Positions 47,152 through 57,868 of a DNA stretch of 64,000 nucleotides are shown here, piece by piece; within the stretch, counting starts at the first letter, position 1, and every line of letters begins with the position of its first letter. The stretch spans positions 169,565,298-169,629,297 of the forward strand of contig JAIOJX010000030.1 of NCBI GenBank assembly GCA_022376925.1. Direction: 5' to 3'. The stretch comes from Tragulus kanchil (taxonomy: Eukaryota > Chordata > Mammalia > Artiodactyla > Tragulidae). The notes under the pieces were generated by a model that saw only the letters and a list, made by a program, of their open reading frames with translations, made no database searches and was not told the DNA's origin. The translations under genes and the position numbers were made by a program.

Positions 47152-47537
47152 GGGCTTCCCCTGGTGGTCCAGTGGGTAAGGACACCGCCTTGCAGTGCAA
47201 GGGGCGCCGGTTCGAGCCCTGGCCTGGGAAGATCCCACGTGCCGCGGAGCGGCTGGACTGATGTGTCCAATCACCGAGCCAGAGCTCTGGAGCGCATGCG
47301 CCCAGAGCCGGCGCTCTGCAACGACAGACGCCGCCACGATGGGAGGCCCACAGGAGCCAAAGAACAAAGACGGATGAACAGAGAGAAAGGAAAGACCAAG
47401 CTCCCCTCCCTCCCCAACCCGACCCCCGCCCAAAAATAAATAAATAAATAAATAAATAAAACAAATGGGTTCATGATGCTCATGAAACTGGATAGTTGTA
47501 AGATGTGTTCCTATATTTAAAAAAACAAAAAAAAATA
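47152..47537 (+). mobile_element. Young CHR-2-type SINE with probable 3' transduction
   Basis: The SINE proper runs from GGGCTTCCCCTGGTGGTCC to the C-rich block and (AAAT)n at about 47460. The matching target-site duplication (AGAGCATTCAT at 47141-47151) does not follow there. It appears about 78 bases later at about 47538, after non-SINE sequence containing TTCATGATGCTCATGAA and a second poly-A. In the D19 copy the duplication is TAAAGAGCATTCAT on both sides. This is the layout expected if the source transcript read through into flanking DNA. Confidence 0.85.
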
Positions 47538-48244
47538 GAGCATTCATAATGAATCTGTATATCTTTTATAAATAGGGTTCATGATGCTCATGAAACTATG
47601 GACCTATAACAAGAACCAGATCTATATTAACACTATACTTTAACCACTATCACTTCACCATTCAGCATAACTTAACATATTTAGCAATAAAAATAAATAT
47701 ACTAGAATGCAACATAGACTGAAGAAATAATACTGTAACTTCTTGGATAAAACAGATTTTTAATATTTAACAAGTTTAGTATTTTCAACAATTTGATTTT
47801 TAACTTGAAACAGAACATCAAGTAACTTGACTTTTGAATGACAGAGCTAAAAATGATATAACATCATTTCTAAGATAATATCTAAATTTCAGGTCTAAGG
47901 GCAAATCACTCAAAAAATGTTAATTGATGAACTCTGTACTACAAGTTGTACCAGTGGCTCAAGTGCTAGTAAGGTTTCAAAAACCATATGAAACCATCAA
48001 GGGCAAATGGAAAATGATCTAAAGAATTTTTACTAGAGAAAAGAAGCTTCTTATCTTGAACTGTCTACATTAAGTCAAGAAATTCTGAAAAACAGAAGCA
48101 CAGAAAAGTCTATTTTCCTATTCTATGACCTAAAAGTTATCAGTTACTGAAAACTATAGAAGCAGGTAATTTTAGTAAATAAACTTAAATACTCATGTAA
48201 CAAAAGAAGTACCATGACAAAGTATCACTTTAAAGAGCATTCAT

Positions 48245-48637
48245 GGGCTTCCCCTGGTGGTCCAGTGGGTAAGGACACCGCCTTGCAGTGCAAGGGGCGC
48301 CGGTTCGAGCCCTGGCCTGGGAAGATCCCACGTGCCGCGGAGCGGCTGGACTGATGTGTCCAATCACCGAGCCAGAGCTCTGGAGCGCATGCGCCCAGAG
48401 CCGGTGCTCTGCAACGACAGACGCCGCCACGATGGGAGGCCCACAGGAGCCAAAGAACAAAGACGGATGAACAGAGAGAAACGAAAGACCAAGCTCCCCT
48501 CCCTCCCCAACCCGACCCCCGCCCAAAAATAAATAAATAAATAAATAAATAAAACAAATGGGTTCATGATGCTCATGAAACTGGATAGTTGTAAGATGTG
48601 TTCCTATATTTAAAAAAAAAAAAAAAAAAAAAAAATA
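48245..48637 (+). mobile_element. Young SINE with 3' transduction (copy of 47152-47537)
   Basis: The D19 copy; it differs at a few SINE sites (for example CCGGTGCTCTG versus CCGGCGCTCTG, AAACGAAAG versus AAAGGAAAG) and has a longer poly-A (about 23). The extra 3' piece is found a third time at about 49655-49738 through D20. Confidence 0.85.
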
Positions 48638-48664
48638 AAGAGCATTCATAATGAATCTGTATAT

Positions 48665-49130
48665 CTTATATATAGGAATGTAAAAAGGAGAATGGGAAAA
48701 AACTAGAAGCTAGATCTCTGACTATACTTAGATTTGTAAATTTCAGTTAGAAACCGTATTTTATATGATTATAAAAAAAAAGTAATTCCTGAAAAGTCTG
48801 AAAGTGAAGTTAAAAAAATCAACCTCATGGTTTACCAAGATGGTAGTATAACCATACAAAGATCTAGCTCGTGATTTTAAACCACTGTGATTTGATTGCA
48901 TATCCTTGGAAAGATATATCCCAAGGTCAAAAACAAACAAACTCACTTTCCAGTAATCACATTGTTCTGTCACTTTTAAAACTGTTGTGTGTGTACTGTG
49001 GGACAGAGCAAAATAATTACACCGGGTATTAGTGGAAACTAAGATGTGGGGTAAGGAGAAAGATTACACTAATAAACATATGGAGCATTATATTCAAAAT
49101 AAAAGCTACCAAATACCAACAACTGATACC
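48665..49130. other. Unique non-coding DNA
   Basis: Nothing recognised. Copied at about 49767-50232 by D20. Confidence 0.45.
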
Positions 49131-49132
49131 TT

Positions 49133-49281
49133 ACTTTTTATAAATTTTTTATTTTGTATTGGGATAAAGCCATTTTACAATGTTGTGATAGTTTCAGGTG
49201 AACAGCAAAGGGACTTAGCATACATACACATGTATCCATTCTCCTCCAAATTCTCTTCTCATCCATGCTGCCACATAATAT
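49133..49281 (-). mobile_element. L1 3' UTR fragment
   Basis: Antisense L1 words: TTTTTTATTTTGTATTGGGA, ACAATGTTGTGATAGTTTCA, GGTGAACAGCAAAGGGACTT, ACATGTATCCATTCTCCTCC, CATGCTGCCACATAATAT. A copy is at 50235-50383. Confidence 0.8.
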
Positions 49282-49293
49282 CAACAACTGGTG

Positions 49294-49451
49294 GGGCTTC
49301 CCTGGTAGTCCAGGGGTTAAGACTCTGTGTTCCCAATGCAGTGGGGCCTGGGTTCGATCCCTGGTCAGGGAACTAGATCCCACATGCCGCAACTAAGATT
49401 CAGAGCAGCCAAATAAGTAATTGAAAAAAAAGAAAAGAAAACAAACAAACC
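49294..49451 (+). mobile_element. CHR-2-type SINE, short subtype
   Basis: The head GGGCTTCCCTGGTAGTCCAG is followed by the B-box region GGGTTCGATCCCTGG, then GGGAACTAGATCCC and ACATGCCGCAACTAAG, ending in an A-rich tail. The flanks CAACAACTGGTG (49282-49293 and 49452-49463) are a perfect 12-base target-site duplication. The B box is intact, so the copy is fairly young. A copy is at 50396-50553. Confidence 0.94.
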
Positions 49452-50234
49452 CAACAACTGGTGTTTTGAGAAAAAAATAAAAAAAAAAAGAAAAAAACCA
49501 TTTTTAAGAACTACCCACAGAAAAAGACTAGAAACAAGGTTCAAACCAAGAGCACCAAACACAACACCCAAACTGTGGCCTCTAAGCACCATTTTCCACT
49601 AAAAAGTAAGTTTTGCAGAAATGAGTTAATTCCAGGTTTGGGAAATAAATAAATAAAACAAATGGGTTCATGATGCTCATGAAACTGGATAGTTGTAAGA
49701 TGTGTTCCTATATTTAAAAAAAAAAAAAAAAAAAAAATAAAGAGCATTCATAATGAATCTGTATATCTTATATATAGGAATGTAAAAAGGAGAATGGGAA
49801 AAAACTAGAAGCTAGATCTCTGACTATACTTAGATTTGTAAATTTCAGTTAGAAACCGTATTTTATATGATTATAAAAAAAAAGTAATTCCTGAAAAGTC
49901 TGAAAGTGAAGTTAAAAAAATCAACCTCATGGTTTACCAAGATGGTAGTATAACCATACAAAGATCTAGCTCGTGATTTTAAACCACTGTGATTTGATTG
50001 CATATCCTTGGAAAGATATATCCCAAGGTCAAAAACAAACAAACTCACTTTCCAGTAATCACATTGTTCTGTCACTTTTAAAACTGTTGTGTGTGTACTG
50101 TGGGACAGAGCAAAATAATTACACCGGGTATTAGTGGAAACTAAGATGTGGGGTAAGGAGAAAGATTACACTAATAAACATATGGAGCATTATATTCAAA
50201 ATAAAAGCTACCAAATACCAACAACTGATACCTT

Positions 50235-50383
50235 ACTTTTTATAAATTTTTTATTTTGTATTGGGATAAAGCCATTTTACAATGTTGTGATAGTTTCAGG
50301 TGAACAGCAAAGGGACTTAGCATACATACACATGTATCCATTCTCCTCCAAATTCTCTTCTCATCCATGCTGCCACATAATAT
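50235..50383 (-). mobile_element. L1 3' UTR fragment (copy of 49133-49281)
   Basis: The D20 copy. Confidence 0.8.
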
Positions 50384-50395
50384 CAACAACTGGTG

Positions 50396-50553
50396 GGGCT
50401 TCCCTGGTAGTCCAGGGGTTAAGACTCTGTGTTCCCAATGCAGTGGGGCCTGGGTTCGATCCCTGGTCAGGGAACTAGATCCCACATGCCGCAACTAAGA
50501 TTCAGAGCAGCCAAATAAGTAATTGAAAAAAAAGAAAAGAAAACAAACAAACC
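50396..50553 (+). mobile_element. CHR-2-type SINE (copy of 49294-49451)
   Basis: The D20 copy with the same target-site duplication. Confidence 0.94.
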
Positions 50554-50743
50554 CAACAACTGGTGTTTTGAGAAAAAATTAAAAAAAAAAGGAAATAAAC
50601 CATTTTTAAGTTCTACCCACAGAAAAGGTCTAGAAACAAGGTTCAATCCAAGAGCACAAAACACAACACCCAAACTGTGGCCTCTAAGCACCATTTTCCA
50701 CTAAAAGAAGTAAGTTTTGCAGAAATGAGTTAATTCCAGGTTT

Positions 50744-51652
50744 AGGGCAGGAAATACACAAAATGATCCAGGAACACCTTGCCACACTAGAAAGTATCAA
50801 TACAAGTCAGTAAAGGATTGAGAATGAATTAAAAAGATTCAGTATACTTGTAAAAAGACTTGGGAATCAACAATCAAATAAATGTGGGACAATTTTTGAA
50901 TGTCAAAACTAGTAACTGAAAGGGACTGAAAATTATCAAACAGGTATAAACCTCTAAGTACACAATAATAACAACAACACTTCATTGCTCACCTCTACAG
51001 GCAGTTAAATGGTCAACACATTATTTTGAAAACTAGCAAGAGGAAAAAAAAGCAAACACTGCTTTTGCCTTTCATATTCAAACTGTATTTTAGGGTACCC
51101 ACACAATTAATGATGATGAATATTATAGAAAATAAATGAAGCAGTGATTGAGTTTCTAATATGGTTAGTTTAGTTCAGTTGCTCAGTTGTGTTAACTGTT
51201 TGCAACCCCATGGAAATCTCAATAGAAACTATAGACAGAAACTCTGGGGTCTTTTGACAGCTGCCTAACATCACATAGACAAGCAGACATCATGTAACTC
51301 TTAAGGGAAGTACCCAGTACTTTATTATAAAGTATAGCAGCAATGGATCTAATCATTAATTTACATAAAATATGGGGGGTCATCAAACAGAAGAACATGA
51401 GAAAACAATTTCTAAAATACAACAATAAGAACTCAATACAATGACAAATTTTATTAGTAAGTAAGTGTATTATATGAGGAAAAAAGAAAGCACCTACAAA
51501 TTAGAAAGACAAACTTATCAACCAAGTGCAGTGTATGGACCTTATCTTGATCAAGAATGGTTTCAGTAAAATTCAAAGGGAGTCCATTCATTTCTTCTAT
51601 TTCCCCCCTATTTTGTTGCATTTGGAATTTCTCACAATAAAAAATTAAATCT
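50744..51652. other. Unique non-coding DNA with a Bov-A fragment
   Basis: AT-rich single-copy sequence. The only element recognised is the Bov-A piece at 51168-51213. Confidence 0.5.
51168..51213 (+). mobile_element. Bov-A/BovB fragment
   Basis: TAGTTCAGTTGCTCAGTTGT followed by GTTTGCAACCCCATGGA is the start of the Bov-A unit. Short and diverged; supports a ruminant source. Confidence 0.7.
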
Positions 51653-51907
51653 GGGCTTTCCCTGGTGGTCCAATGGGTAAAGAGTCTGCCTTGCAGTTTA
51701 AGGTGTACTGGTTCGATTCCTGGCCTGGGAAGATCCCATGTATGGTGGAGCGGCTGGACCGGTGTGTTCAATTAGGAGCGTGCACTCTGGAGTGCATGCA
51801 CCCAGAGGGAGTGTTCTGCAGTGAGAGAGGCCACAGCAATGGGAGGCCCACACATCCTGAAGAATAAAAAAGACGGATGAAACTAAATATAAGTAATAAA
51901 AAAAAAA
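51653..51907 (+). mobile_element. CHR-2-type SINE, older subfamily
   Basis: Head GGGCTTTCCCTGGTGGTCC, B-box region CTGGTTCGATTCCTGGCC, body GGAGCGGCTGGACCGGTGTG, TTCAATTAGGAG, AGTGAGAGAGGCCAC and GGGAGGCCCACAC, A-rich tail. It shares the TTCAATTAGGAG marker with 55028-55293, which separates this subfamily from the young CpG-rich type. Confidence 0.9.
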
Positions 51908-51909
51908 GA

Positions 51910-52985
51910 GGCATGATGGGAAAAGAAAAAAAAAAAGTAAAAAAAAAATTCTGTATCTATCCCCTTCCTTACTACCACTAAAAGGAAAAAAGGCATTCTA
52001 AAACTATCTATATGAATACGGGGGTCCAGATAGGCAAACTGAAAAAATCCTAGCAGAGATGACAATCAGAAGAGTTCTCAGAAAACTGCACTGCTGTGAA
52101 GTTTACAGAAAGTTTCATTATCCTCTATAATTACGGTGAGCATACAATTCATGGCCCAAACTGGGATATTTCTCATTTAAAGGGGTGCCATTACTAATTA
52201 CCTAGGAGACGTAAACCAGGAGTGTCTCGGAGAAACCAAGACATGGGCACTCTACGCATAAAAGGTTAAATTAAAAAACAAAAAAAAATCACTTTTCACG
52301 GAAGATACTCAATTCAATCCTTTCGGTAACTATCTTTCAAAGAACTATATTACTAACACTACAGAGTTCAGAAAAACTAAAGTATTTATTCTATACAAAA
52401 AAATTATGCTTCATCCTTCTTGCCTGGCATATGTCTACTTCTCTTCTTATTGTTCAGTATATTCTGCAAATCTTTCAGCCACTCCTTTTCATACCAACCA
52501 TACATTGATTAACTATGAGAAGAAGCTGTATTTACCCCAGAGCCTTGCTTTTCTAAAAATACATGTCTTCCCAGGGGCCTCCACACAAGACCTAGTCAGA
52601 CTCCTACTCAATTTATGAACAGATACCTTATTCCTAGCAACACTTCAAATCTTAACGGCATAGGGGTAACATAAGGAAGAAAAAGGAAAAACACTTTGAT
52701 CAGGTTAGCCAGTCTAGGTTCCAAAGAGTGCTGGCATTATTATCACCTATTTGTTCTAAAGTGGTATGGCTATAACAACTGCAAAATTCTGTATGTGATG
52801 TTAGCATAATTTTCTTTTTCTAATATTCAGCAAATATCTGGTCTTAGTATTGCTTATATAATATGCCACCAAAAGATGAGTACCTGGTAACTCTGAATAT
52901 TTCATCCATTTAACTGGCTTTAAAATATTAGGCAAATCTTTTCAATAAAAGTAGTCTAAATATGAAAATACACAGCAAATTGGTA
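51910..52985. other. Unique non-coding DNA
   Basis: No repeat or exon recognised. A 70-codon frame at 52406-52618 has no supporting features. Confidence 0.5.
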
Positions 52986-52989
52986 CAAT

Positions 52990-53188
52990 TTGTTGTTGTT
53001 TAGTCGCTAAGCTGTGTCAGACGTTAGTGACCCCATGGACTGTAGCCTGCCAGGCTCCTTTGTACCAGACTACCCAGGCAATCTGGGAAGTGGAGTGGGC
53101 TGCCATTTCCTTCTCTAGGGGATCTTCATGACCCAAGGACTGAACCTGCATCTTTGGCTTGGCAGGCATATTCTTTACCACTGAGCCC
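52990..53188 (-). mobile_element. Bov-tA SINE
   Basis: The plus strand shows TTGTTGTTTAGTCGCTAAGC, CCCCATGGACTGTAGCCTGC, AGTGGAGTGGGCTGCCATTT and CCTTCTCTAGGGGATCTTC, and ends with the antisense tRNA head GACTGAACCTGCATC then TTCTTTACCACTGAGCCC. A Bov-A body plus tRNA head makes Bov-tA, a ruminant-specific SINE. Confidence 0.88.
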
Positions 53189-53279
53189 AACAACTTAGCT
53201 TTATCTTAAAATGTGAACTGACACCATGTCGAAGTTTTATTCCGTTCTATTATTACAGTATGACATTAATTAAAGTTTT

Positions 53280-53608
53280 TTTTTTTTTTTTTAAAGATTT
53301 ATTTATTTATTTTTGGGCGGGCTCGGGTTGGGGAGGGAGGGGAGCGGGCAGGCCACTTCCATTGGTCTTCCATTTTTCTATTTTCATCCGTCTTTGTTCT
53401 TTGGCTCCTGTGGGCCTCCCATCACGGTGGCGTCTGTCCTCACAGAGCACGGCTCTGGGCGCATGCGCTCCAGAGCTCCGGCTCGGTAATTGGACACATC
53501 AGTCCAGCCGCTCCGCGGCACGTGGGATCTTCCCAGGCCAGAGATCGAACCGGCGCCCCTTGCACTGCAAGGCGGTGTCCTTATCCACTGGACCACCAGG
53601 GGAAGCCC
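53280..53608 (-). mobile_element. Young CpG-rich CHR-2-type SINE
   Basis: Minus-strand element. Its flanks TAATTAAAGTTTT (53267-53279 and 53609-53621) are a perfect 13-base target-site duplication. The antisense B box is GAGATCGAACCGGCG. It lies in the part of the window that is not duplicated, so its perfect flanks are unaffected by the assembly problem. Confidence 0.96.
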
Positions 53609-53621
53609 TAATTAAAGTTTT

Positions 53622-55026
53622 AATTGACATAAATAAAACTCAATTTGCCTAGTATAAGAACAAAAATGATTAAGGATGGATTTCAAAAATTTAGACTTGC
53701 TTCTACAATTTCCTCAAACCTGTTTTTTGTTATTGTTCTTTTCTTCAAGTTACTGCACCTTCTATTTTCCAAGCTATGGTCATTAAGACATTTAACGTGC
53801 ATGGCTATAGCACACTGTACCATAAAAATCAAGAAAATAAAAGTTTATGTCATATAATCACCTAATGCTACATTTGGCATGCAATCAATCACAGTGCCTC
53901 AAAAGTTACTTTAGGAGATTATACTCTTTTTTGTCTTTAGAACTAAAATGTAGGGTTTTTTGAAATGTCTTTTAGATTCTATCCCAATGCTGTTATATTA
54001 AACATTTATTATTTAAAAACTATATCTAACTGTGGCTCTTCCATTTCAATCTGATTTCTCTTACAAGTCAATTCTCAACAGCCTAAGTTAATGAAGGAAA
54101 AAATAACAAAGGCAGAGTAACTGTCAACAGGTCCTTTCAGGCTATTCCTCATTAAAAAAAGCTTCCGTGGATACCAAGAATGCCCAAACAGTTGATTATT
54201 AACTGCAGATCATCCTCCTTTGCAGAGCTGTGACAGTATAAACTGTATGTATTGGAGCATGCACAGAGGTTGGTGGAAGGAAATAGAAATTTTCACCAGA
54301 GGCCAAAGATCATAGCAGGACAGAATAAAAAACCATGGAGATAGGGGTACAAAAGAGAGAGAAAAGAAAACCTCAGAAAAAAATAAATAAATAAATAAAA
54401 AGACAAACATGGGTACAAATATAAAACAATGAGATCAGTGTGGACACACATTAAAATTAATAAGTCAACATTATTAAATATGCTAATGCTATACTGGAAC
54501 ATCCCAACTAGATCATACTTTCTGAGAATTATTAAATAATCCTCTTACTATGTTCAGCAGTGCATATGCCTTATTAGACTACTAGGTTTTATTCAAGTCT
54601 TCACATCTCAGGACTGGGGAGGAGAAAATTTCTGCATCAGAAAACAACAAAAATGAAATTTCTTGCTGGGGGGCTGGTATGGGAAAAACAAGGCTTGAAG
54701 AACATAAATTATGCAGCCTGAAGAAAGAACTCTGAAAGATGAAAAAATTCTATATTCAAATAAATAATTCCACTTTCACTAAGGTAAAGATTCATAAAGG
54801 TTTAATTTTTCAACCTTACTTTTATCATAAATCTGAACTTGAAATCCCAATTTAAACTGCAAATATTATTCTCTGCATAATTCTTTTCTTTTCTCTTTTC
54901 AATATGGTGGCATCTGGTGCTAACAGTGATTGTGTCACCAACCAATGAAAAACAAGTATGCTTTAAAAACTTTTTTTTTCCCTGCAAGGCTAAAAACTGA
55001 AATGGCTCATCAAGAAAGAGAATGGA
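53622..55026. other. Unique non-coding DNA
   Basis: AT-rich single-copy sequence; short A-rich (AAAT)n run near 54383. No gene or repeat family recognised. Confidence 0.5.
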
Positions 55027-55027
55027 A

Positions 55028-55293
55028 GGGCTTCCGTGGTGGTCCAGTGGGTAAAGAGTCTGCCTTGCAGTGCAAGGGTCACCAATTTGATTCCTGGCCT
55101 GGGAAGATTCCATGTACTGTGGAGAAGCTGGACCGGTGTGTTCAATTAGGAGCCAGCACTCTGGAATGCATGCACCCGGAGCTGGTGCTCTGCAGTGAGA
55201 GAGGCCACTGCAATGTGAGGCCCACACAGGCCAAAAAATAAAGATGAGTGAAAATAAATAAAAAACCAATAAAAGAGCCCCCAAATTAAAAAG
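55028..55293 (+). mobile_element. CHR-2-type SINE, older subfamily
   Basis: Head GGGCTTCCGTGGTGGTCC, then GATTCCTGGCCTGGGAAG, TTCAATTAGGAGCCAGCACT, AGTGAGAGAGGCCACTGC, A-rich tail. Same subfamily as 51653-51907 and related to 14947-15225. Confidence 0.9.
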
Positions 55294-55361
55294 AAGATAC
55301 TGAAGTTATAAAATCTTTTTTGCTACAGACTTTTGAAAATTGGACAAATAAGCTCTATATT

Positions 55362-55388
55362 TAAGTGTGTGTGTGTATATATATATAA
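55362..55388. repeat. (GT)n(AT)n microsatellite
   Basis: About six GT units running into about six TA units. Short; useful only as a marker. Confidence 0.8.
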
Positions 55389-55439
55389 AACAATCCCACA
55401 ATCTAATCATAATAAAAAACTGTATTAGCCAACCAATTG

Positions 55440-55710
55440 TCCCCCCCTTGGTCCCATTTGATTTTTTTTGCTGGGGAGAGGCGGAAAACAAGCAGGAAAC
55501 AAGGTGGAGCAGCTGCACAGGCCAAGATGAAGTACAGTGGTGCATGTTACCTCCATTCTAGCCTACTGCTGGCTATGTCTTATTGCGAACGAGATAAACC
55601 ATTTGGGGAGCCAAAGTAGTTATCAAAACCACTGGGATCAAAATGTGTCCCCTCCTCACTTCTACCAGGAACTTTTCAGGGCCTTCGGCAAGAGTCAGGT
55701 AAGAGCAGCA
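55440..55710 (+). other. GC-richer segment with a good 5' splice-site match
   Basis: This segment is more GC-rich than its surroundings. It contains GGCCAAGATGA at about 55519-55529 (a fair Kozak context, but only 30 codons to a stop) and AGTCAG/GTAAGAG at 55698/55699, close to the consensus donor. No convincing acceptor, CpG island or known peptide is visible. It could be a first exon of a non-coding or poorly known transcript, or chance. Confidence 0.2.
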
Positions 55711-55797
55711 CTAGTGGCGTGTGCATGCACATGCATATGTACAAAGGATGTTTACCCTAGTGCTAACAATGTTAGTCTTAGGACACATATAGGAAAC

Positions 55798-57868
55798 TGT
55801 CTGAAATGGAGGCCAGGGTTTGAAATAGATGGCTTCTATTTTAGTCACACAAATCTATGGAAATAATCCATGTGAATGAATTTTAAAGAGAAGAAATGAC
55901 TACCTTAAATTTGTTTTAAAATTCAACCCACTAACTTTCATATTAATGTTGTTACTTTTTATGAAAAATAATCTAATGGTGATGATAATTAGTCACTCAA
56001 ATTTCCCTTTTCAGGTCTAAATATATCATTACTGCCAAGACCACGGTGCATAAAAATATAACGTTAAGTAGGATGTAACACATTTGTATCTTTTACTAAG
56101 GGAGAAGACAAAATTCTCGGGTCAGGTTTGCTTACTATTACACTGTGCACTGAAGGTGTTTTTAATATATTATTGTGATTATAAAAATACTATTTAGCTA
56201 TTCTATTAAGTTAAAACATGTCTTCTTTGCTAATAGCCACAAGTTCTGAATCCTTAAGTTAAAAAAAGACAGCACTCCAGTTTCCTTTATCAACTCTCTA
56301 TTATCTGGAGGAAGAGGAACTAAGGTTGGTTCAGTAACATTGCAATATAGGTGGTATCTCAATTCAAGCAACAGATGTACTCCTGGAAAACTGAATTCAA
56401 ACCAGTTATGTCTAAAAATCAAATTCTCTAAAATATACTAAGTATTTAAAAGAATCTCCACCATATATTTTTTATAAAGTAGGAATCCTTTTGCAATCAA
56501 AACAATTGCTATCTAATTTTTCTGTGAATGCAATTCTTCAACATTTTGGCTTTTTCAAAGACCTGGAGCACACACACACAAAATAAACAACAGGTACACA
56601 CGTACTGCTCAACATTTTAGAAGTAACTATAAATACTGTACAGGAAACCGATCCTTTTAACATTTTAATGCAAACTTACACAAACTTTGAAATATTTCAT
56701 TAGGATATTGCTTAGAGGGATAATTACAGATCTTTTTCAACTCTGATTCATATTAATTCTAATAAGCTAGATGCAACCATTCCACTTGCAGTTGGGAGCT
56801 GGGCACAAACAAGATTGTGCAATAATGGGATCTCAGGAATAGGCTGTCTGAAATGGAGGCCAGGGTTTGAAATAGATGGCTTCTATTTTAGTCACACAAA
56901 TCTATGGAAATAATCCATGTGAATGAATTTTAAAGAGAAGAAATGACTACCTTAAATTTGTTTTAAAATTCAACCCACTAACTTTCATATTAATGTTGTT
57001 ACTTTTTATGAAAAATAATCTAATGGTGATGATAATTAGTCACTCAAATTTCCCTTTTCAGGTCTAAATATATCATTACTGCCAAGACCACGGTGCATAA
57101 AAATATAACGTTAAGTAGGATGTAACACATTTGTATCTTTTACAAAGGGGAGAAGACAAAATTCTCGGGTCAGGTTTGCTTACTATTACACTGTGCACTG
57201 AAGGTGTTTTTAATATATTATTGTGATTATAAAAATACTATTTAGCTATTCTATTAAGTTAAAACATGTCTTCTTTGCTAATAGCCACAAGTTCTGAATC
57301 CTTAAGTTAAAAAAAGACAGCACTCCAGTTTCCTTTATCAACTCTCTATTATCTGGAGGAAGAGGAACTAAGGTTGGTTCAGTAACATTGCAATATAGGT
57401 GGTATCTCAATTCAAGCAACAGATGTACTCCTGGAAAACTGAATTCAAACCAGTTATGTCTAAAAATCAAATTCTCTAAAATATACTAAGTATTTAAAAG
57501 AATCTCCACCATATATTTTTTATAAAGTAGGAATCCTTTTGCAATCAAAACAATTGCTATCTAATTTTTCTGTGAATGCAATTCTTCAACATTTTGGCTT
57601 TTTCAAAGACCTGGAGCACACACACACAAAATAAACAACAGGTACACACGTACTGCTCAACATTTTAGAAGTAACTATAAATACTGTACAGGAAACCGAT
57701 CCTTTTAACATTTTAATGCAAACTTACACAAACTTTGAAATATTTCATTAGGATATTGCTTAGAGGGATAATTACAGATCTTTTTCAACTCTGATTCATA
57801 TTAATTCTAATAAGCTAGATGCAACCATTCCACTTGCAGTTGGGAGCTGGGCACAAACAAGATTGTGC
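55798..57868. repeat. Direct duplication D21 (breakpoint ~56843)
   Basis: Copy 1 is about 55798-56843 and copy 2 56844-57868. The end of copy 1 (GCAATAATGGGATCTCAGGAATA at about 56817-56842) is a shortened, garbled form of the text after copy 2 (57866-57906: GCATAACCTAATAGG, AATCTGCAGGGAATA). The content is repeat-free unique DNA. Confidence 0.95.

Larger units (their letters stand above)
46495..48664. repeat. Direct duplication D19 (breakpoint ~47600)
   Basis: Copy 1 is about 46495-47600 and copy 2 47601-48664. The first ~40 bases of copy 2 are visibly corrupted: ACCTATAACAAGAACC, AGATCTAT and ATTAACACTAT at 47601-47637 are shortened versions of the words at 46494-46543. The end of copy 1 (ATATCTTTTATAAATAGGG, about 47559) is a garbled form of ATATCTTATATATAGG at 48660. 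Confidence 0.95.
48539..50743. repeat. Direct duplication D20 (breakpoint ~49642)
   Basis: Copy 1 is about 48539-49642 and copy 2 49643-50743, offset 1104 then 1102. The last ~160 bases of copy 1 (49480-49640) carry a cluster of differences from copy 2 (for example TTAAGAACTACCC versus TTAAGTTCTACCC, AAAAGACTAG versus AAAGGTCTAG), while the preceding ~900 bases match. Confidence 0.95.

Noticed and set aside
13811..55293. tRNA genes at the SINE heads
   Set aside because: The A- and B-box-like segments belong to tRNA-derived SINEs. No cloverleaf with a proper acceptor stem and anticodon arm is retained.
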